From an uncultured Dehalococcoidia bacterium (GTDB lineage: Bacteria; Chloroflexota; Dehalococcoidia; Lucifugimonadales; UBA3495): DNA of 64,000 bases. A program made the position numbers and the translations under genes. Shown here in pieces: positions 59,917 through 64,000 of the stretch. The stretch spans positions 620,001-684,000 of the forward strand of contig OY282456.1 of NCBI GenBank assembly GCA_958296225.1, written 5' to 3'. The notes beneath the pieces are model-generated. The model did no database searches and had not been told where the DNA came from. It saw nothing but the letters and a program-made list of their open reading frames with translations. How positions within the stretch are numbered: the first letter of the stretch is position 1; each line of letters starts with the position of its first letter.

Positions 59917-60687
59917 ATGATTACGCCAACCAAACTGCTGACCATGCTGCTCACCGCGGGCGTCGCAATTCTGTTGTTTGCGGCCTGCAATTTCATCACC
60001 AATCCCACATTGGGACAGCCCGGCGGAGATGCGTCCGGCCCGACCCCGATGGCTACGGCTGCGCCTGCGGGTCAAACCGGAACCGGGCAAATGGCTCCGA
60101 CTACTGCCGTCTCCACGCAGCCGGCGGCGGCCGGCGGGCCCACGCCCAACGTGCAAGTCGTAGGCGGCCGCTCCATCAAGCAGTGGTCGGCGCCGCCGCC
60201 GCTGGTCATTGACACAGCGGCGCCGTACACCGCCGTGCTGAACACGTCGGCCGGCTCCATTACCGTGGAGCTGCTCACCGGGGAAGCGCCCAACACGGTG
60301 AACAACTTCGTCTTTCTGGCGCGGGAAGGTTTCTACAATAACGTGATTTTCCACCGCACCATCCCGGAATTTATGATTCAGGGCGGAGACCCCACGGGCA
60401 CAGGCAGCGGCGGCCCCGGCTATCGCTTCGCCGATGAGCCGGTGCGGCGGCCCTATTCCCGCGGGGTGATGGCGATGGCCAACGCCGGCCCCAATACCAA
60501 CGGCAGCCAGTTCTTCCTGATGCACGCCGATTACGCGCTGACGCCCAACTACACCATCTTTGGGCAGACCGTGGCCGGACTGGAGACCATCGACGCCATC
60601 GCCACTGCGCCCACCAGGCCCGGCGGGGAGGGTTCGTCTCCCGCGTCGCCGGTGGTGATTCAGTCAGTGGAAATCATTGGGCCGTAG
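59917..60687 (+). CDS. Cyclophilin-type peptidyl-prolyl isomerase lipoprotein
   Basis: A 256-residue lipoprotein. The signal ends in FAAC near residue 24, followed by a 60-residue Pro/Thr/Gly-rich linker. Residues 90-256 form a cyclophilin: TVNNFVFLAREGFYNNVIFHRTIPEFMIQGGD near residue 128, GVMAMANAGPNTNGSQFF near 183, YTIFGQTVAGLETIDAIATAP near 213. The catalytic Arg of FHRTI and the Gln of FMIQGG are present. It should assist folding of exported proteins. It follows the RraA gene by 9 bases. Confidence 0.93.
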   Translation: MITPTKLLTMLLTAGVAILLFAACNFITNPTLGQPGGDASGPTPMATAAPAGQTGTGQMAPTTAVSTQPAAAGGPTPNVQVVGGRSIKQWSAPPPLVIDTAAPYTAVLNTSAGSITVELLTGEAPNTVNNFVFLAREGFYNNVIFHRTIPEFMIQGGDPTGTGSGGPGYRFADEPVRRPYSRGVMAMANAGPNTNGSQFFLMHADYALTPNYTIFGQTVAGLETIDAIATAPTRPGGEGSSPASPVVIQSVEIIGP

Positions 60688-60726
60688 CCCGGTTTGCCAC
60701 AGCGGGACACCCGACAGGAAGGCATT

Positions 60727-61548
60727 ATGGCTTTTCAGACGTTGCTTTACGATGAGCGGGACGGCATTGGTTATCTGACGCTGAACCGCCCGGAGAAGTT
60801 GAATGCGCTCAGCCAGACGCTCTTGGCGGAGTTTCGGGAAGCGCTGGCGGGCATTGAGGCCAACCCCGACGTTCGGGTGGTGATTCTGACCGGGGCCGGT
60901 CGCGCCTTCTCGGCGGGTTTTGATATTGAATCGGAGGCCGGCGGCCCCGGCGGTGAACCGCTTTCGGTGGATGGGCGACGTTCCCGGCTGAAGGACAACA
61001 TCGACACTTTCCTGATGGTGTGGAACCTGAGCAAGCCGGTCATCGCCGCCGTCAACGGGTACGCTCTGGGCGGAGCCTGCGAGTTGGTGCAGGTTTGCGA
61101 CGTGAAGATTGCCTCAGACCGGGCCGTGCTGGGCGAGCCGGAAATCCGCCTGGGCTACGGCGCGCCCTTCTTGATGACCCCTTACTCGGTGAACCTCGCC
61201 GCCGCCAAAGAGATGATGCTGACTGGCGACACCATCGACGCTTACGAGGCCGCCCGCATCGGGATGATCAACCGCGTAGTGGCCCACGACGACCTGATGG
61301 CCGACTGTGAGCGGGTGGCGCGCAAGATGCGGAACATCCCGGCCATCGGCATCAAGACCACCAAGCTATCCATCAACCGCGCGCTGGAATCGGCGGGGTT
61401 CCTATCGGCCCTGAACCACAACCTGGAGCTGATGACCCAGTTTGACACCGCCGACACGCCGGAGCACGCCGAGTTCGCGCGGATTCGGGCCGAGGGCGGG
61501 TTGCGAGCAGCGCTGGAATGGAGCCGGGGGCGGTTCGAGGAAACGTAG
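60727..61548 (+). CDS. Enoyl-CoA hydratase/isomerase family protein
   Basis: A 273-residue crotonase-superfamily protein. GIGYLTLNRPEKLNALSQTL near the N-terminus, GAGRAFSAGFDIE near residue 60 (first oxyanion-hole segment), VIAAVNGYALGGACELVQVCD near 108 (second oxyanion hole), and RLGYGAPFLMTPY near 142, where one catalytic Glu of classical hydratases falls differently, so the acyl-CoA reaction is uncertain. AGGAAGG precedes ATG 60727. It is in line with the RraA and cyclophilin genes. Confidence 0.92.
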   Translation: MAFQTLLYDERDGIGYLTLNRPEKLNALSQTLLAEFREALAGIEANPDVRVVILTGAGRAFSAGFDIESEAGGPGGEPLSVDGRRSRLKDNIDTFLMVWNLSKPVIAAVNGYALGGACELVQVCDVKIASDRAVLGEPEIRLGYGAPFLMTPYSVNLAAAKEMMLTGDTIDAYEAARIGMINRVVAHDDLMADCERVARKMRNIPAIGIKTTKLSINRALESAGFLSALNHNLELMTQFDTADTPEHAEFARIRAEGGLRAALEWSRGRFEET

Positions 61549-61664
61549 GGGCGAATAATCATCTAGCCGAAATTCTATCCGGGCCAAACCAAGCACGGGT
61601 ATAATCCGGGCCACCGCCCACTTGGTCGGAACAGGCCATCCGCGCCAGGCCCCAGAGGTTCAGT

Positions 61665-62384
61665 ATGACCACTACTAACACCGTCGCCGAGACGCCGCCA
61701 GCAGAAGGCCGTTTCCAGCTGCCGGATCCGCCCCAGCGCGAGCCCGATGAGATGACCAGCTACGACCACCTGCACAAGCTCGGGAACAGCCACCACCTGA
61801 TACACCACTTCGGCAATCCCGACACTACGCTGGTTACTGCCGAACGCTGGATTGCCCCGGCGCCGCATTCCGGAACGACCGGCCTTAGAAGGCCCGACCT
61901 GCTGATTGCCTTCGGTGTGGACCCGGCCGCTTACGAGGCCAGCAACGGTTACCTCATTTCTGAACAGGGCAAGCCGCCCGACTTTGTATTGGAAGTAGCC
62001 TCTGAGAGCACCGCGCACATCGACGTGGTCGACAAGAGAAACGACTACGCGGCGCTGGGCATCTCCGAATACTGGCGCTTCGATACGAGGGGCGAATACC
62101 ATGGCGCGCGGCTGGCCGGCGACCGGCTCGTGGACGGTCAGTACCAGCCCGTTCCCATTGAGGAGTTGGCGGCGGACGTGTTGCAGGGTTACAGCGCGGC
62201 GCTGAACCTGAACATCCGCTGGGAGCGCGGCGAATTGGGCTGGTACGACCCGGCAACGGGGCTGCACATTCTGACCTACGACGACCAGCGTGCCCGCGCC
62301 GACCGAGAACGAGAAGCGCGGCTGCAAGCCGAAGCTCGTGTCCGTGAGCTGGAAGAGGAGCTCTGGCGGCTGCGAAACGGCTAG
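61665..62384 (+). CDS. Uma2-family (DUF820) putative nuclease with coiled-coil tail
   Basis: A 239-residue protein. Residues 45-195 form a PD-(D/E)xK-type core: GLRRPDLLIAFGVDPAAY near residue 72, then PPDFVLEVASESTAHIDVVDKRNDY near 104 (the ExV...K signature) and YAALGISEYWRFD near 127. Residues 205-239 are a Glu/Arg-rich coiled coil. Uma2 proteins are extremely numerous in Cyanobacteria and Chloroflexota and have no proven function. A TATAAT at 61600-61605 may be its -10. Confidence 0.92.
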   Translation: MTTTNTVAETPPAEGRFQLPDPPQREPDEMTSYDHLHKLGNSHHLIHHFGNPDTTLVTAERWIAPAPHSGTTGLRRPDLLIAFGVDPAAYEASNGYLISEQGKPPDFVLEVASESTAHIDVVDKRNDYAALGISEYWRFDTRGEYHGARLAGDRLVDGQYQPVPIEELAADVLQGYSAALNLNIRWERGELGWYDPATGLHILTYDDQRARADREREARLQAEARVRELEEELWRLRNG

Positions 62385-62394
62385 ATTCCCGACC

Positions 62395-62421
62395 CGGCCA
62401 ACCGGAACGCCCGGTTGGCCG
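62395..62421 (+). terminator. Terminator hairpin after Uma2 gene
   Basis: A perfect 11-bp stem (CGGCCAACCGG/CCGGTTGGCCG) with a 5-nt loop, 10 bases after the stop codon. Confidence 0.65.
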
Positions 62422-62451
62422 CGTTCCATTCAGGTGGTATTGGGATGCTTG

Positions 62452-62477
62452 CCCCTCTCCTCATCGCGGGAGAGGGG
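62452..62477. repeat. Palindromic CCCCTCTCC element
   Basis: CCCCTCTCC and GGAGAGGGG with an 8-base loop, in an intergenic region that also contains GCGTTCCATTCAGGTGGT (62421-62438), a degenerate match to the terminal repeat of the MITE family. It is possibly the debris of another small mobile element. Confidence 0.45.
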
Positions 62478-62514
62478 TTGGGGTGAGTGGCGTCCATTAT
62501 CCAGGCGGATTTCG

Positions 62515-63411
62515 TTACCCGCCCCGGTTCACCTCCACGCCGGCCAGTTTCTCAATGAAGTGGAGGATGGCCGAGTGGTCGGCTTCCTGCTCGCCGTCGT
62601 TGACCAGGGAACCCAGCATCTGCTGGACCAGCGCCGTCACCGGCAGGGGCACGTTGAGTTCGCCGGCCGTTTGCAGCACGTTGCGGAGGTCTTTCTGGTG
62701 CAGGCGGATGCGGAAGCCGGCGCGGAAGTTGCGGTCCAGCATCATGGGCGCTTTGGCCTCCATCACCGCGCTGCCGGCCAGGCCGCCGCGGATGGCGTTG
62801 AACACCCGCTCCGGGTCAACCCCCGCCTTTTGCGACAGCACCAGCGCCTCGCTCAGCGCTTCAATGTTGGCGGCCACGATAATCTGATTCGCCAGCTTGG
62901 TGATGTTGCCGGCCCCCACGTCGCCGGTGAGCACCACGTTGCCGCCCATCACGTCCAGCGCCGGCTTGCAGCCGTCAAACACGGCCTGGTCGCCGCCCAC
63001 CATAATCGCCAGCGTGCCGGCGATGGCCCCCGGCTCGCCGCCACTGACCGGTGCATCCAGGAAGTCCACACCCTTGCCGGTGCAGGCAGCGCCAATTTTC
63101 TGCGACATTGACGGCGCGATGCTGCTCATATCTATGATTACCGAACCGGCCTCAGCCCCTTCCAGCACGCCATCCGGCCCCAGGATGGCCCGTTCCGAGT
63201 CGGCAGAGTCGGGCAGCATCGTAATCGTCCGCACGCTGCCGGCTGCCGCCTGCGCCGGCGATGACGCCGCCGTGGCCCCCTCGGTAGCCAGTTCCTCCAC
63301 CGGCTCGCCCACGATGTCATAAACCGTCAGCTCGTAGCCCGCCGCCATCAAGTTGCGGGCCATCGGCTTGCCCATAATGCCCAACCCGACGAATCCAATC
63401 CGCTCTGCCAT
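62515..63411 (-). CDS. NAD(P)-dependent beta-hydroxyacid dehydrogenase
   Basis: A 298-residue protein of the 3-hydroxyisobutyrate dehydrogenase/tartronate semialdehyde reductase family. Rossmann motif IGFVGLGIMGKPMARNL at the N-terminus, DAPVSGGEPGAIAGTLAIMVGG near residue 120, and the catalytic lysine in GAGNITKLANQII near residue 170. GGAGGAAGCGCA precedes ATG 63411. It is likely to reduce tartronate semialdehyde or oxidise a beta-hydroxyacid; exact substrate and cofactor preference are not decidable. Confidence 0.92.
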   Translation of the reverse strand: MAERIGFVGLGIMGKPMARNLMAAGYELTVYDIVGEPVEELATEGATAASSPAQAAAGSVRTITMLPDSADSERAILGPDGVLEGAEAGSVIIDMSSIAPSMSQKIGAACTGKGVDFLDAPVSGGEPGAIAGTLAIMVGGDQAVFDGCKPALDVMGGNVVLTGDVGAGNITKLANQIIVAANIEALSEALVLSQKAGVDPERVFNAIRGGLAGSAVMEAKAPMMLDRNFRAGFRIRLHQKDLRNVLQTAGELNVPLPVTALVQQMLGSLVNDGEQEADHSAILHFIEKLAGVEVNRGG

Positions 63412-63462
63412 TGCGCTTCCTCCGTTGCCATATCGTAGGTTGCAATTTATCACACCCTGCCG

Positions 63463-64000
63463 CTACGCGCGCAACACCAGCGCCGCATCAACCGCAGCCT
63501 CAACACTCCCAATGTCTGTTGCCATCACATTGCGCAGGGAAGTGGCTGTTACCGACGGCTGGGCGGACAGGCCGGTGACCAGCTGCGCCCGCACGCTCCC
63601 GGCGATTCCCGATTCCACCAGCGCGGCGGCGGCCGTTTGCCAGGTTCCGGCAGCTTCGGCGCCCAACATAACCACGGAACGGCCGGCCGGCGGCGGCAGG
63701 GAACCCGCGGCGGCTTGCTCAACCGACGCGCAGACTGCGGCCAGGGGTGATATGCCGACTTGCGCCAGGGCCAGCCGGTAGAAGCCGGCCGCCGGGATTA
63801 CCGACACCCCAGCGACCAACGACTCCAGTCTGGTCAGCAACCCGGCCGCCGATTCCGCCGGGTCGCCCAACGTTACCACCATTGACCACAATCCGGCCCG
63901 AATGTCGCGCGCCAGCCGGTTGAGCAGCTCATCCCGATTATCCGCTTGCAGCGGCAGCTCCACCGCCCGAATCCAGGGTCGCGCTGCCGCCAACGCCGCC
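63463..64000 (-). CDS. Hypothetical protein, cut by window end
   Basis: The frame runs off the right edge; a TTG at 63993 is the only visible start and may not be real. About 178 residues are visible, Ala/Leu/Val-rich, soluble, with alternating strands and helices (LWSMVVTLGDPAESAAGLL, SVVMLGAEAAGTWQTAAAALVES). I recognise no family. It lies 51 bases upstream of the dehydrogenase gene on the same strand and could be its operon partner. Confidence 0.5.
   Translation of the reverse strand, partial: AALAAARPWIRAVELPLQADNRDELLNRLARDIRAGLWSMVVTLGDPAESAAGLLTRLESLVAGVSVIPAAGFYRLALAQVGISPLAAVCASVEQAAAGSLPPPAGRSVVMLGAEAAGTWQTAAAALVESGIAGSVRAQLVTGLSAQPSVTATSLRNVMATDIGSVEAAVDAALVLRA

Overview
The window is high-GC bacterial DNA with short intergenic gaps and both strands used. 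The gene mix suggests an uncultivated Chloroflexota lineage of the SAR202/Dehalococcoidia type: paired DUF1800/DUF1501 proteins, NHL-repeat proteins, several peptide-type ABC importers with Ala/Pro/Gln-rich lipoprotein linkers, RraA, SMP-30, Uma2 and DUF4058 proteins. No rRNA or marker phylogeny is available here, so this placement is inference.

Layout. 1-3.5 kb: a DUF1800 (cut by the window edge), DUF1501 and NHL cassette, interrupted by a small membrane protein and its broken duplicate. 3.5-10 kb: a Fur-family regulator, two von Willebrand A proteins (the second frameshifted), a membrane protein, recF, a sirtuin and an MscS channel. 10.7-15 kb: a GrdB-family gene with an in-frame UGA at a UxxC motif, which is a probable selenoprotein; a membrane-anchored hendecad coiled coil; a zinc alcohol dehydrogenase; and a stand-alone ThsB-like TIR protein. 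15-31 kb: two peptide/nickel-type ABC import loci flanking a dcd remnant, a PcrA/UvrD helicase and tRNA-Ser(CGA). 31-39 kb: a molybdopterin oxidoreductase, M24 peptidase and flavin reductase group, VanZ, an M50 homologue without catalytic residues, and two ferritin-like paralogues, one of which has lost all four diiron carboxylates. 39-44 kb: plsY, der, argF, a broken DUF2335 gene and a hotdog thioesterase. 44-48 kb: a second, complete NHL/DUF1501/DUF1800 cassette in the same transcriptional order as the first.

48-59 kb is an accessory region. It holds a MITE, an IS5-type remnant, DUF4058 genes, MBL, CoA-binding and cupin proteins, a HigB-like toxin/antitoxin pair, an AAA ATPase with DUF4276 pair, a lone RHH antitoxin and a pentapeptide-repeat/FRG fusion. 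It ends in an intact insertion sequence whose transposase is probably made by -1 frameshifting. The MITEs at 38.6 and 48.0 kb carry the same terminal repeats as this element. 59-64 kb returns to metabolic genes: RraA, a cyclophilin lipoprotein, enoyl-CoA hydratase, Uma2 and a beta-hydroxyacid dehydrogenase.

Several genes are broken by indels or stops: the second VWA gene, M24, DUF2335, dcd and the IS5 transposase. Some breaks fall in short homopolymers and could be sequencing or assembly errors. The observations I would check first are the selenoprotein, the paired active and ligandless ferritin-like proteins, the duplicated DUF1800/DUF1501/NHL cassette, the cysteine-repeat insert in the VWA protein, and the FRG fusion in the accessory region.
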